From assembly GCA_030731695.1 (NCBI GenBank), contig JANQTK010000277.1, positions 1 through 8,589 on the forward strand: 8,589 nt of DNA, read 5' to 3'. Under the pieces are notes generated by a model, which searched no databases, was not told the origin of the DNA, and saw nothing but the letters and a program-made list of their open reading frames with translations. This DNA comes from Polaribacter sp. Its GTDB lineage: Bacteria; Bacteroidota; Bacteroidia; Flavobacteriales; Flavobacteriaceae. Below are positions 1-5,593 of this stretch, piece by piece. Both the position numbers and the translations under genes were made by a program. Every line of letters begins with the position of its first letter. Positions within the stretch are counted from its first letter, which is position 1.

Positions 1-1244
1 ATGGGTTTTGGATAGGAAAACTCCTGAAAATCAGGAACCCATTTTTTGATGTAATGTAATTTTTTATCAAATTTTTCAATTTGTGATGTAGGATTAAAGA
101 TTCTAAAATAGGGTGCTGCATCAACTCCTGAACCTGCAACCCATTGCCAATTGCCAATATTACTTGACATTTCGTAATCGTGTAATTTTTCTGCGAAATA
201 AGCTTCTCCCCATCTCCAATCAATTAATAAATGTTTGCATAAAAAACTGCCAACCAACATTCTAACTCTATTGTGCATAAATCCTGTTTCGTTTAATTGA
301 CGCATTCCTGCATCAACTAAAGGATATCCTGTTTTTCCTTCGCACCAAGATTTAAATTCGGTTTCGTTATTTCTCCACAAAATTCTGTCGTATTTTGGTT
401 TGAAACTTTTAGAAACTGTGTGAGGAAAATGCCATAAAATTTGCATAAAAAATTCTCTCCAAATCAATTCTTGCCAAAAAATTTCATTCTCCTCAGCAAT
501 CGCTTTTTGAATCATTTTTCTGATGCTCACTGTTCCAAAACGCAAATGGGGTCCTAAACGTGAAGTGGAATCTTTTTCAGGAAAATTTCGGGTTTCTTCG
601 TATTCTTGAATCAATTTTGATGAAATTGTAAAAGGCAATACTTTTTGTGTTGCGATTGTAAAACCAATTTCAGGCAATGTTAAATTCGGAAAATGAATGT
701 TTTTTACTAAATTATCAAACAGTTTTTCTGATTCAAAATTTTGGAGTTCAGTTCCTTTAAATTTTTCTTTCCAAGCTTTCATAAATGGTGTATAAACCAC
801 ATATGGCGTTCCGTCTTTTTTTACAACTTCGTTTTTTTCAAAAACAACTTGGTCTTTAAAAGTATGAAAATGGATCTTTTTTTCTTGAAGAAAATTGGCT
901 ATTACTTCATCGCGTTTAGTAGCATAAGGTTCGTAATCGTGATTTGTATAAACAGATTCAATGTTACATTTTTTTGTGATTTCTTCAAAAATTACTTGAG
1001 GATTTCCATGATAAATGGCTATTCCACTTGAAAAATATTTTTCAAGTTCAGTGCGCATTTTCTGCAAAGTTTCATGAATAAACGTAACTCTAGCGTCGTT
1101 TTTTGGTAATTTATTAAGAATTTCTGAATCAAAAATAAAGATGGGTAAAACTGGATTTTCAGATTTTAATGCGTTGAAAAATCCAACATTGTCATCCAAT
1201 CTTAGGTCTCTACGAAACCAAAATACATTAATTTTTTGTGTCAT
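1..1244 (-). CDS. phrB: Class I CPD photolyase, 3' end cut by window edge
   Basis: Light-driven repair of cyclobutane pyrimidine dimers by an FADH- flavoprotein. 414 codons are visible from the ATG at 1244 (protein begins MTQKINVFWFRRDLRLDDN). The frame is still open at base 1, and by family length about 20 residues are missing. The N-terminal alpha/beta domain is followed by a helical FAD domain. Counting from the ATG, ELIWREF holds Glu259 and Trp262 (E. coli Glu274 and Trp277, which contact the dimer). Trp290, Trp343 and Trp366 match the E. coli photoreduction triad Trp306/359/382. Asn362 matches Asn378 facing flavin N5. EGKTGYPLVDAGMRQLN and DAAPYFRIFNP are class I signatures. The E. coli folate contacts Asn108/Glu109 correspond to Tyr107/Ala108 (YEPYA), so MTHF may not be the antenna. 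The gene overlaps the SRPBCC gene by 17 bases, which suggests translational coupling. It is the last visible gene of the long operon. Function is confident; the antenna is unknown. Confidence 0.95.
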   Translation of the reverse strand, partial: MTQKINVFWFRRDLRLDDNVGFFNALKSENPVLPIFIFDSEILNKLPKNDARVTFIHETLQKMRTELEKYFSSGIAIYHGNPQVIFEEITKKCNIESVYTNHDYEPYATKRDEVIANFLQEKKIHFHTFKDQVVFEKNEVVKKDGTPYVVYTPFMKAWKEKFKGTELQNFESEKLFDNLVKNIHFPNLTLPEIGFTIATQKVLPFTISSKLIQEYEETRNFPEKDSTSRLGPHLRFGTVSIRKMIQKAIAEENEIFWQELIWREFFMQILWHFPHTVSKSFKPKYDRILWRNNETEFKSWCEGKTGYPLVDAGMRQLNETGFMHNRVRMLVGSFLCKHLLIDWRWGEAYFAEKLHDYEMSSNIGNWQWVAGSGVDAAPYFRIFNPTSQIEKFDKKLHYIKKWVPDFQEFSYPKP

Positions 1245-1710
1245 TTGATTGATATTCTCCAAATAATTCAAGAAGTTTTTGTTGTCTGTAATTAAATATT
1301 TCTTCCAATTTTGGCTTCACTAAAAAAGGATGAACCAATTGCCCTAAAATTCCCAAAGGAACTTTATAATCAATGATATCTTCCAATTCCACACCACCAT
1401 CAATTTCATGCACAAAATGTTTATGATGCCACAAAGCATAAGGTCCGTACAATTGGATATCCACAAAATATTTTTTTTCCACATATTGTGTGATTTCTGA
1501 AACCCATTTTGTTTTAATGCCTAAAATTGGGGTTACTAAATATTGAATAATCTGACCTGCAAACATTGGTTTTTCAGCTCCAGAAATAATATCAAAACTC
1601 ATATAAGTAGGAGTGATGATTTTTAAATTTTTAGGATTTGATAAAAATTCCCAAGCTTCATCCAAACCAATGGGAAGTTGTTGTTTTTTGTGTAAAGTGT
1701 AAATTTTCAT
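1228..1710 (-). CDS. SRPBCC-fold (START-like) ligand-binding family protein
   Basis: 160 residues, a normal length for a single SRPBCC/START-like domain. The N-terminal pattern (QLPIGLDEAWEFLSNPKNL, then an ITP motif) is typical of the group in which a first beta strand is followed by helices closing a hydrophobic cavity. A run of strands (about residues 50-120) and a long C-terminal helix (about 130-155) complete the fold. There is no signal peptide or membrane segment, so it is cytoplasmic. Members of this family often sit beside photolyase genes and are sometimes annotated as cell division inhibitors; I know of no proven reaction. It starts one base after the TspO stop (TAACATG) and ends 17 bases inside the photolyase gene, so its expression is probably tied to both. 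A hydrophobic or isoprenoid/tetrapyrrole ligand is a guess from the fold and context only. Confidence 0.85.
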   Translation of the reverse strand: MKIYTLHKKQQLPIGLDEAWEFLSNPKNLKIITPTYMSFDIISGAEKPMFAGQIIQYLVTPILGIKTKWVSEITQYVEKKYFVDIQLYGPYALWHHKHFVHEIDGGVELEDIIDYKVPLGILGQLVHPFLVKPKLEEIFNYRQQKLLELFGEYQSNDTKN

Positions 1711-1711
1711 G

Positions 1712-2176
1712 TTAATTATGTACCAAAACGTAGAGGTTTAGGGACGATGCAATGCACAACCAAATCATATATGGCAACAATAAATAGTTGTATTTTTTGA
1801 TATTTTCACTGAAATTAAAGTAAAAATAAAACAATAATGAAGTGAGCAACACGATTCCAATGAAGGCAATGAATACCCAATGTTGGTTGAAAAACAAATA
1901 GTTCCAACTCACATTCAATACAAATTGAATTAAAAATGCGATAGAAATGTTTTTTGTGTCTTTTTTAGAAGTGAAAAGTTTCGCCAAATAAATTGAAAAA
2001 CAAATCATGATAGTTGTCCAAGCAACTCCAAAAACCCAACCTGGTGGTGTCCAAGGTGCTTTGTTTAAGTTTGAATACCAATCAGAAGTTGGACCGTTAT
2101 TCATTAACCAACTTCCAAATGCTAAACCTCCAAAATTGATTGCTAAAAAAATAAAGAAATATGTAATTGGCTTCAT
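1712..2176 (-). CDS. tspO: TspO/MBR family tryptophan-rich membrane protein
   Basis: 154 residues, the usual TspO length. TspO binds porphyrins and related tetrapyrroles in the membrane and is linked to stress and photo-oxidative responses in bacteria. Five hydrophobic segments are visible, at about residues 5-25, 45-66, 78-97, 99-121 and 130-152. Family signatures are the PWTPPGWVFGVAW loop at 41-53, WNYLFF at 91-96 and LLLPYMIWLCIASSLN at 132-147 near the C-terminus. The ATG at 2176 is chosen because the protein begins at the normal point before helix 1. It lies 4 bases after the stop of the Lacal_2735 gene, in an A-rich stretch with no Shine-Dalgarno sequence. Placement with two photolyase-linked genes downstream and a peroxidase upstream suggests a role in handling light-excited porphyrins or the oxidants they make; this is inference. 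Confidence 0.95.
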   Translation of the reverse strand: MKPITYFFIFLAINFGGLAFGSWLMNNGPTSDWYSNLNKAPWTPPGWVFGVAWTTIMICFSIYLAKLFTSKKDTKNISIAFLIQFVLNVSWNYLFFNQHWVFIAFIGIVLLTSLLFYFYFNFSENIKKYNYLLLPYMIWLCIASSLNLYVLVHN

Positions 2177-2180
2177 TTTT

Positions 2181-2354
2181 TTATTTTTTTTCTTCTAAAA
2201 GCTTAATTTTATTAAGAATAGTATCAGCTTCTAAATATTTTTGATCACTTTCGCTTCTGTTTATAGATTGTAATTTATAAGCTTCTTGCATGATTTTTTT
2301 GTATTCTTCATGAAGTTTTTCAACTTCAGATTTCTTTTTAAACAATCCAAACAT
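2181..2354 (-). CDS. Lacal_2735 family small protein
   Basis: A 57-codon gene that is easy to miss. The protein starts MFGLFKKKSEVEKLHEEYKK and ends KLLEEKK. It is highly charged and almost entirely helical by composition, with heptad-like leucine spacing, so a short coiled coil or helical hairpin is likely. I recognise it as the flavobacterial Lacal_2735 family, whose function is unknown. The start follows the glutathione peroxidase stop by 4 bases and the TAA stop is 4 bases before the TspO ATG, so it is fully embedded in the operon. The last codons run through eight consecutive A bases just before the stop. The amphipathic MFGLFKKK start could touch a membrane, which is speculation. Confidence 0.88.
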   Translation of the reverse strand: MFGLFKKKSEVEKLHEEYKKIMQEAYKLQSINRSESDQKYLEADTILNKIKLLEEKK

Positions 2355-2358
2355 GGTG

Positions 2359-2829
2359 TTATTTTAAGTGATTTGTAATTTTTGAACTTGTAGGTTTTGT
2401 GATGGAAAAATAATAATCAATCAGTTCACCATTTTTATCAACCAAATATTTTTGAAAGTTCCATTTCACAGAAGAACTTTTTTTGCCATTTAAACTTTTA
2501 GATGTTAACCAAGCGTACAATGGATGTTGGTTATCTCCTTTAACATCAATTTTTTCGGTCATCAAAAAGGAAACTCCATAATTTACTTCACAAAATTCTT
2601 GAATTTCAGAAGCATTCCCAGGTTCTTGTTTTCCAAATTGGTTGCAGGGAACTCCAATAACCAACAAGTTTTCTTTGTATTGTTGGTATAATTTTTCCAA
2701 ATCTTCATATTGAGGTGTAAAACCACACTTCGAAGCAACATTTACAAACAATAGGTATTTGCCTTTAAAATCCGAAAATTGAATTGGTTTTCCTTGAAGA
2801 CTTTTTATTTTGGTAGTATATAAACTCAT
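2359..2829 (-). CDS. Glutathione peroxidase family protein (probably thioredoxin-dependent)
   Basis: 156 residues, the normal length for bacterial non-selenium glutathione peroxidases, with a thioredoxin fold. It reduces hydrogen and organic peroxides in the cytoplasm. The catalytic tetrad is complete: Cys35 in NVASKCGFTPQY, Gln68 in GKQEPG, and Trp123 and Asn124 in KWNFQKY. Cys is used in place of selenocysteine. Cys80 in EFCEVNYGVSF stands where 2-Cys members carry the resolving cysteine, so thioredoxin rather than glutathione is the likely reductant. There is no signal peptide. The ATG lies 3 bases after the SDR stop. In this operon the enzyme would remove peroxides formed during light exposure; that role is inferred from the neighbours. 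The family call is confident, the electron donor less so. Confidence 0.95.
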   Translation of the reverse strand: MSLYTTKIKSLQGKPIQFSDFKGKYLLFVNVASKCGFTPQYEDLEKLYQQYKENLLVIGVPCNQFGKQEPGNASEIQEFCEVNYGVSFLMTEKIDVKGDNQHPLYAWLTSKSLNGKKSSSVKWNFQKYLVDKNGELIDYYFSITKPTSSKITNHLK

Positions 2830-2832
2830 AAT

Positions 2833-3516
2833 TTAGATTTTAAAACTTACAATGCCACAATCTAATTCGAAAATTTGACCTGAAATTGACAATGCTTTGT
2901 CAGAAATTAAAAATTCTGCCATAGCTGCCACTTCATCAGGATTTAAAAACTTTTTTAACGGATGGCGTTCTGTGATGTTTTCAATCATTTTTTCATTTCG
3001 TAATAATTTCGAAGCCAAATCAGTATTGGTTACTGTGGGTGCAATGGCATTTACACGAATTGTTGGCGCTAATTCTGCTCCTAATGATTTTGTTAAACCT
3101 TCCACAGCCGATTTTGCAGCAGCAACACTTGCATGAAAAGGCATTCCTAATTTTGCTGCAACTGTACTAAATAACAAAATAGAAGGATTTTTTCCGTTTT
3201 TTAAAAGAGGCAAAAAATGTTGAATTGCTTTTACAGCACCAATGACATTGATTTCAAAATCTTCTCTGAATTCCTCTAATTTTAATCTTGAGATAGGTTT
3301 TAAATTGATGCTTCCTGGACAGTAAATTAAGCTATCTATGGCATCAATCACTGGTAAATCATCTGTCAAAATATCACATGAATAATGTGTTAAGTTTTGA
3401 TGTGATTGTTCAGGATGATTTCTGCTAATGTTTATAACTTGATTTTCTGAAACTAATGCGTTTACAATAGCATTTCCAATTCCTCTACTGCCTCCAATTA
3501 CTACTATTTTTCTCAT
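2833..3516 (-). CDS. SDR family protein lacking the catalytic tyrosine
   Basis: 227-residue Rossmann-fold protein of the short-chain dehydrogenase/reductase superfamily. The nucleotide-binding motif GGSRGIG is at 8-14. The usual NAG is replaced by CPG at 66-68 and the helix-4 Asn is Asn90. The active-site Ser is Ser117 in LLFSTVAA. The YxxxK motif reads VAAAK: Lys135 is present, but the Tyr position is Val131 in HASVAAAKSAVEGL. The dinucleotide-closing PTVTNTDLA motif (160-168) and the C-terminal ISGQIFELDCG motif are normal. It should therefore bind NAD(P) but not work by the classical Tyr proton relay. As far as I recall, SDR members found beside photolyases share this HASVAxAK variant. It lies 7 bases after the 71-residue small gene and 3 before the peroxidase. 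The substrate is unknown. Confidence 0.9.
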   Translation of the reverse strand: MRKIVVIGGSRGIGNAIVNALVSENQVINISRNHPEQSHQNLTHYSCDILTDDLPVIDAIDSLIYCPGSINLKPISRLKLEEFREDFEINVIGAVKAIQHFLPLLKNGKNPSILLFSTVAAKLGMPFHASVAAAKSAVEGLTKSLGAELAPTIRVNAIAPTVTNTDLASKLLRNEKMIENITERHPLKKFLNPDEVAAMAEFLISDKALSISGQIFELDCGIVSFKI

Positions 3517-3523
3517 CTTTTTA

Positions 3524-3739
3524 TTAAGGTCTTCCTTTTAAACGCTTTTCAATTTTTTGTTTTACAAGTGTTAAGCGTTTCATTTGATCCATCACTTCAG
3601 GATCTTTGTGTGTTTTGTAAAATTCGTTTAATTCTAGGATCAGTGCTTTTACTTCTCTTGACGCTAAAATTCTCTCGCTTGTTGTTTTGAAAGCGAAATT
3701 TCTATTTTCAAATTCTATCGCTCTTTCTAATAATTCCAT
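3524..3739 (-). CDS. Small conserved helical protein, copy A of a tandem pair
   Basis: 71 residues, function not recognised. It shares about 47 of 69 aligned residues with the neighbouring 75-residue protein. The shared core comprises RILASREVK near residues 23-31, a middle segment ending LNExYK, and a basic tail KQKIEKRLKG. The sequence is charged, soluble and predicted helical by composition. Many Lys/Arg residues at the end would allow contact with nucleic acid, but no known motif is seen. It has 73 bases of non-coding DNA upstream with a promoter candidate, unlike its sister, which follows folE after 3 bases. The SDR gene begins 7 bases downstream. Conservation of both copies in frame argues that each is a real gene. 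Confidence 0.85.
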   Translation of the reverse strand: MELLERAIEFENRNFAFKTTSERILASREVKALILELNEFYKTHKDPEVMDQMKRLTLVKQKIEKRLKGRP

Positions 3740-3766
3740 ATTTAATTGGGTAATTTTTATAACTTC

Positions 3767-3796
3767 CGAATATAATTATTTCCAATAGAAAAGCAA
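3767..3796 (-). promoter_or_regulatory. Candidate Bacteroidota-type promoter inside the operon
   Basis: On the minus strand a TTG (3796-3794) is followed by 19 bases and TATATTCG (3774-3767), one mismatch from TAnnTTTG. The expected start of transcription is about 20-25 bases before the ATG of the 71-residue gene. It would let copy A, the SDR, the peroxidase and the genes beyond be read separately from folE. The rest of the 73-base gap shows no convincing terminator. Short AT-rich motifs arise by chance, so this is a moderate call. Confidence 0.4.
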
Positions 3797-3812
3797 GAGA
3801 AATTTGCCTTTA

Positions 3813-4040
3813 TTATGCTGCAGGAACTTTAAACCCTTTTAAACGCTTTTCAATTTTTTGTTTGATAGCAGTTAAACGCTTCATGATTTCCATAATTTGC
3901 TGATCTTTATTTTGTTTATAAAGTTCATTCAAACTTAAAATCAATGATTTTACTTCTCTTGACGCCAAAATTCGATCGCTAGTTGTTACGAATTTCATTG
4001 GCCTTTGCTCAAATTCTAGAGCTCTGTGTATGATTTCCAT
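3813..4040 (-). CDS. Small conserved helical protein, copy B of a tandem pair
   Basis: 75 residues, begins MEIIHRALEFEQRPMKF and ends KRLKGFKVPAA. Function not recognised. It is a clear paralogue of the 71-residue protein encoded next in the operon, about two thirds identical, with the same helical, charged character and a four-residue longer tail. Differences gather at residues 12-18 and 43-52, while RILASREVK and KQKIEKRLKG are unchanged, so those two blocks probably carry the function. The ATG lies 3 bases after the folE stop, which implies coupling to FolE synthesis. An adaptor or nucleic-acid-binding role is possible but unsupported. Confidence 0.85.
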   Translation of the reverse strand: MEIIHRALEFEQRPMKFVTTSDRILASREVKSLILSLNELYKQNKDQQIMEIMKRLTAIKQKIEKRLKGFKVPAA

Positions 4041-4043
4041 GGT

Positions 4044-4742
4044 TTAGTAATTTAACGTATTTTGTAATTCTGCAATTTTTTCAGGAGTATTGAATGCACC
4101 CCCAAAATAAGATGTTACAGTAGCTGAAGTTTCATCTTTAATTCCTCTTGATGAAACGCATAAATGTTTTGCGTCGATAATTACAGCTACATCTTCGGTT
4201 TGTAAAACGGCTTTCAATTCTTCTGCAATTTGGTTTGTCAATCGTTCTTGAACCTGAGGTCTTTTCGCGAAATATTGAACAATTCTATTCAATTTTGATA
4301 ATCCAATTACTTTTCCTGATGAAATGTAAGCAACATGAGCTTTTCCAATAATTGGCACAAAATGGTGTTCGCAGTTAGAGTAAAAAGTAATATTTTTTTC
4401 AACCAACATTTGGTTGTATTGATATTTATTATCAAATAATGCAACTTTTGGTTTGTTTGCAGGATTTAATCCAGAAAAAATCTCATCAATGTACATTTTT
4501 GCAACTCTGTTTGGAGTTCCTCTTAATGAATCGTCAGTTAAATCCAAGCCCATTACATCCATAATTTCTGCAAATAATGAAGTAATTTTTTTCTTTTTTT
4601 CTTCATCAGAAATGGCAAAAGCGTTTGGTTTCATAGGAGTTTCAATTCCTGTGTACAAATGGTCATCACCAATTTCTTCAAATGAAAATCCATTGAACTT
4701 TTGCTCTGTTTCTTTTTCTTTTAATACGACTTCTGTAATCAT
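4044..4742 (-). CDS. folE: GTP cyclohydrolase I (FolE)
   Basis: 232 residues, type I FolE with the usual variable N-terminal tail (about 1-45). It converts GTP to 7,8-dihydroneopterin triphosphate, the first step of tetrahydrofolate (and tetrahydrobiopterin) synthesis, as a cytoplasmic homodecamer. Zinc ligands are Cys124 and His127 in NCEHHFVP and Cys195 in HLCVSSRG. His126 and His193 match the catalytic histidines of E. coli FolE (112 and 179). Other signatures are RGTPNRVAKMY at 74-84, GLSKLNRIV at 147-155 and RPQVQERLT at 161-169. It starts 63 bases after the TIGR03643 gene; I see no consensus promoter there. folE copies in photolyase clusters are known in other bacteria and are usually explained by the folate antenna of photolyases. 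Whether this is the only folE in the genome cannot be seen here. Confidence 0.97.
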   Translation of the reverse strand: MITEVVLKEKETEQKFNGFSFEEIGDDHLYTGIETPMKPNAFAISDEEKKKKITSLFAEIMDVMGLDLTDDSLRGTPNRVAKMYIDEIFSGLNPANKPKVALFDNKYQYNQMLVEKNITFYSNCEHHFVPIIGKAHVAYISSGKVIGLSKLNRIVQYFAKRPQVQERLTNQIAEELKAVLQTEDVAVIIDAKHLCVSSRGIKDETSATVTSYFGGAFNTPEKIAELQNTLNY

Positions 4743-4805
4743 CTTTTTGTTTCTTTTTAATGTGCTGTCTTTAAGTACTCCAAGCTTAAAAGCAAAGCAC
4801 GAGGT

Positions 4806-5081
4806 TTATCTTTTTGATATAGAGTTATTTGATATTGATTTTTGCCTTGAACATTTGAAGCGTCCTTGCTCAAAAGTTCGTAATTTTTCATGTTTTGTTT
4901 TTCGTCCTTGAACACGCTCTCTCCACATTTTGAAACTTTTTGGTTTCATTTCTTTACGCATTAATTCAATGACTTCTTGTTCTTTTAATCCAAACTGAAA
5001 TTCAATTGCTTCAAAAGAAGTTCTGTCTTCCCAAGCCATTTCAATAATTCTGTCTATCGTTATTTCGTCTAAATTTTCCAT
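4806..5081 (-). CDS. TIGR03643 / DUF2805 family small protein
   Basis: 91 residues from the ATG at 5081. A TTG just upstream would add one residue, but the ATG overlapping the previous stop (TGATG) is the natural start. The family is found beside cryptochrome/photolyase genes and its function is unknown. Residues 6-50 (IDRIIEMAWEDRTSFEAIE, then a segment ending KEQEVIELMRKEM) look like a helix-turn-helix of the transposase/sigma-like type. The family signature continues with KPKSFKMWRERVQGRKTKHE and ends RFKCSRQ. Past that motif the protein has a short Ser/Asn-rich tail, SISNNSISK, that looks unconstrained. A DUF2256 gene, often its partner, is not visible here. It could bind DNA and regulate the module, but that is inference. 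Confidence 0.88.
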   Translation of the reverse strand: MENLDEITIDRIIEMAWEDRTSFEAIEFQFGLKEQEVIELMRKEMKPKSFKMWRERVQGRKTKHEKLRTFEQGRFKCSRQKSISNNSISKR

Positions 5082-5503
5082 CAATACAATTCGTACAGTT
5101 TGCTGTTTTCAATTTTTAAATCAACCAATTTGTCGAGAAAAGTTTTATTTTCTTTCAACAAATTATTCTTTTTAAATTGAACAAAATTTCCTTGAGCGTG
5201 AATACTGAAAGTTTGTGTATTATATATGTGCAATTGATAAAAAGGAATTGCCCAACTGTAATTTTTTAAACCTTTATTGATGTGCACTAAAATTCCTTTT
5301 TCTCTCAATTCAATATTTCCATAATTGATGTCGGAAACGTTGTTCATCATTGATGAAAATTTTGGGCTAACTTGCTCAATCATCATTCTTTTAGAACCTA
5401 CTCCACCCAATTTCAATGCCTTCAAAAATGAGTACGGTTTTCCTAACAAGTCTTCAAATACTTCTTTGGCTTCTTTGTTGGTATGTGTTGTATCGTAAAT
5501 CAT
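5081..5503 (-). CDS. Conserved-looking 140-residue protein of unknown function
   Basis: I do not recognise a named family. The N-terminus (1-50) is helical with a basic, glycine-containing turn LKLGGVGSKRMM at 31-41. Residues 58-110 alternate like a small beta sheet (YGNIELREKGILVHI, then WAIPFYQLHIYN and FSIHAQGNFVQF), somewhat like a pleckstrin-homology-type barrel. A charged helix of about 30 residues closes the protein. There is no signal peptide or membrane segment. It is the first gene of the long operon: the TIGR03643 start codon overlaps its stop by one base, and its ATG lies 8 bases after the -7 box of a strong promoter candidate. No later in-frame Met is better, so the start is well supported. 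The PH-like comparison rests on the look of the sequence only. Confidence 0.8.
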   Translation of the reverse strand: MIYDTTHTNKEAKEVFEDLLGKPYSFLKALKLGGVGSKRMMIEQVSPKFSSMMNNVSDINYGNIELREKGILVHINKGLKNYSWAIPFYQLHIYNTQTFSIHAQGNFVQFKKNNLLKENKTFLDKLVDLKIENSKLYELY

Positions 5504-5525
5504 AACTACGTCAAAGGTAGTTATG
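5501..5525. promoter_or_regulatory. Perfect 9-bp inverted repeat, probable operator
   Basis: CATAACTAC at 5501-5509 and its exact reverse complement GTAGTTATG at 5517-5525 flank a 7-base centre. One arm contains the start codon of the 140-residue gene and the other abuts the -7 box, which itself occupies the centre and the arm edge. If the promoter is placed correctly, only the left arm is transcribed, so the dyad acts on DNA and not as an RNA hairpin. Binding of a dimeric repressor here would block RNA polymerase. The regulator is not in the window. Confidence 0.6.
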
Positions 5526-5541
5526 TTTAATCAAAATACAA
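5512..5541 (-). promoter_or_regulatory. Bacteroidota-type promoter for the long operon
   Basis: On the minus strand TTG (5541-5539), a 19-base spacer, then TACCTTTG (5519-5512), an exact match to TAnnTTTG. The start of transcription is expected only a few bases before the ATG at 5503, giving a nearly leaderless message. The -7 box lies inside the inverted repeat 5501-5525. A weaker dyad GTTAA-N7-TTAAC (5546-5562) sits just upstream of the TTG. The 90-base gap also holds a feeble AAAAG/CTTTT hairpin (5579-5593) next to the upstream stop, too weak to call a terminator. Confidence 0.65.
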
Positions 5542-5593
5542 TATCGTTAAACAGAAATTAACAAAATATTATCTTTTTAAAAGCCGAACTTTT

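Larger units (their letters stand above)
3524..4040 (-). repeat. Tandem gene duplication with a 301-base period
   Basis: Bases 3534-3562 and 3835-3863 are identical over 29 positions, and the segment around 3647-3664 matches the one around 3948-3965 at the same 301-base offset. The unit corresponds to one small gene plus its 73-base flank. The shared DNA blocks fall on the best conserved protein blocks, so selection on the protein may explain part of the identity as well as recent copying. Confidence 0.75.

Noticed and set aside
741..1031. Plus-strand open frame of 96 codons inside the CPD photolyase
   Set aside because: Antisense shadow of a strongly conserved coding region, with a very Phe-rich translation.
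2007..2198. Plus-strand open frame of 63 codons across TspO
   Set aside because: Antisense to TspO and ends in a poly-Phe stretch that comes from A-rich minus-strand sequence.
2897..3136. Plus-strand open frame of 79 codons inside the SDR gene
   Set aside because: Antisense shadow; the SDR reading frame carries all the family motifs.
4770..4790. Inverted repeat TTTAAG-N9-CTTAAA in the gap before folE
   Set aside because: Six-base AT-only style arms are common by chance in this DNA, there is no T-tract for a terminator and no promoter motif beside it.
4453..4911. Plus-strand open frame of 152 codons, opposite folE and the TIGR03643 gene
   Set aside because: It lies antisense to two well-supported genes, is rich in Phe/Ser as expected from the reverse of Lys/Glu codons, and matches no family.
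5546..5562. Small dyad GTTAA-N7-TTAAC upstream of the TTG element
   Set aside because: Arms of five AT-rich bases are expected by chance. It shares the 7-base spacing of the main dyad but not its sequence.
5579..5593. AAAAG/CTTTT hairpin after the divergent photolyase stop as a terminator
   Set aside because: Only five pairs with one G-C and no T-run on the transcribed strand. It cannot be relied on to end unit 1.
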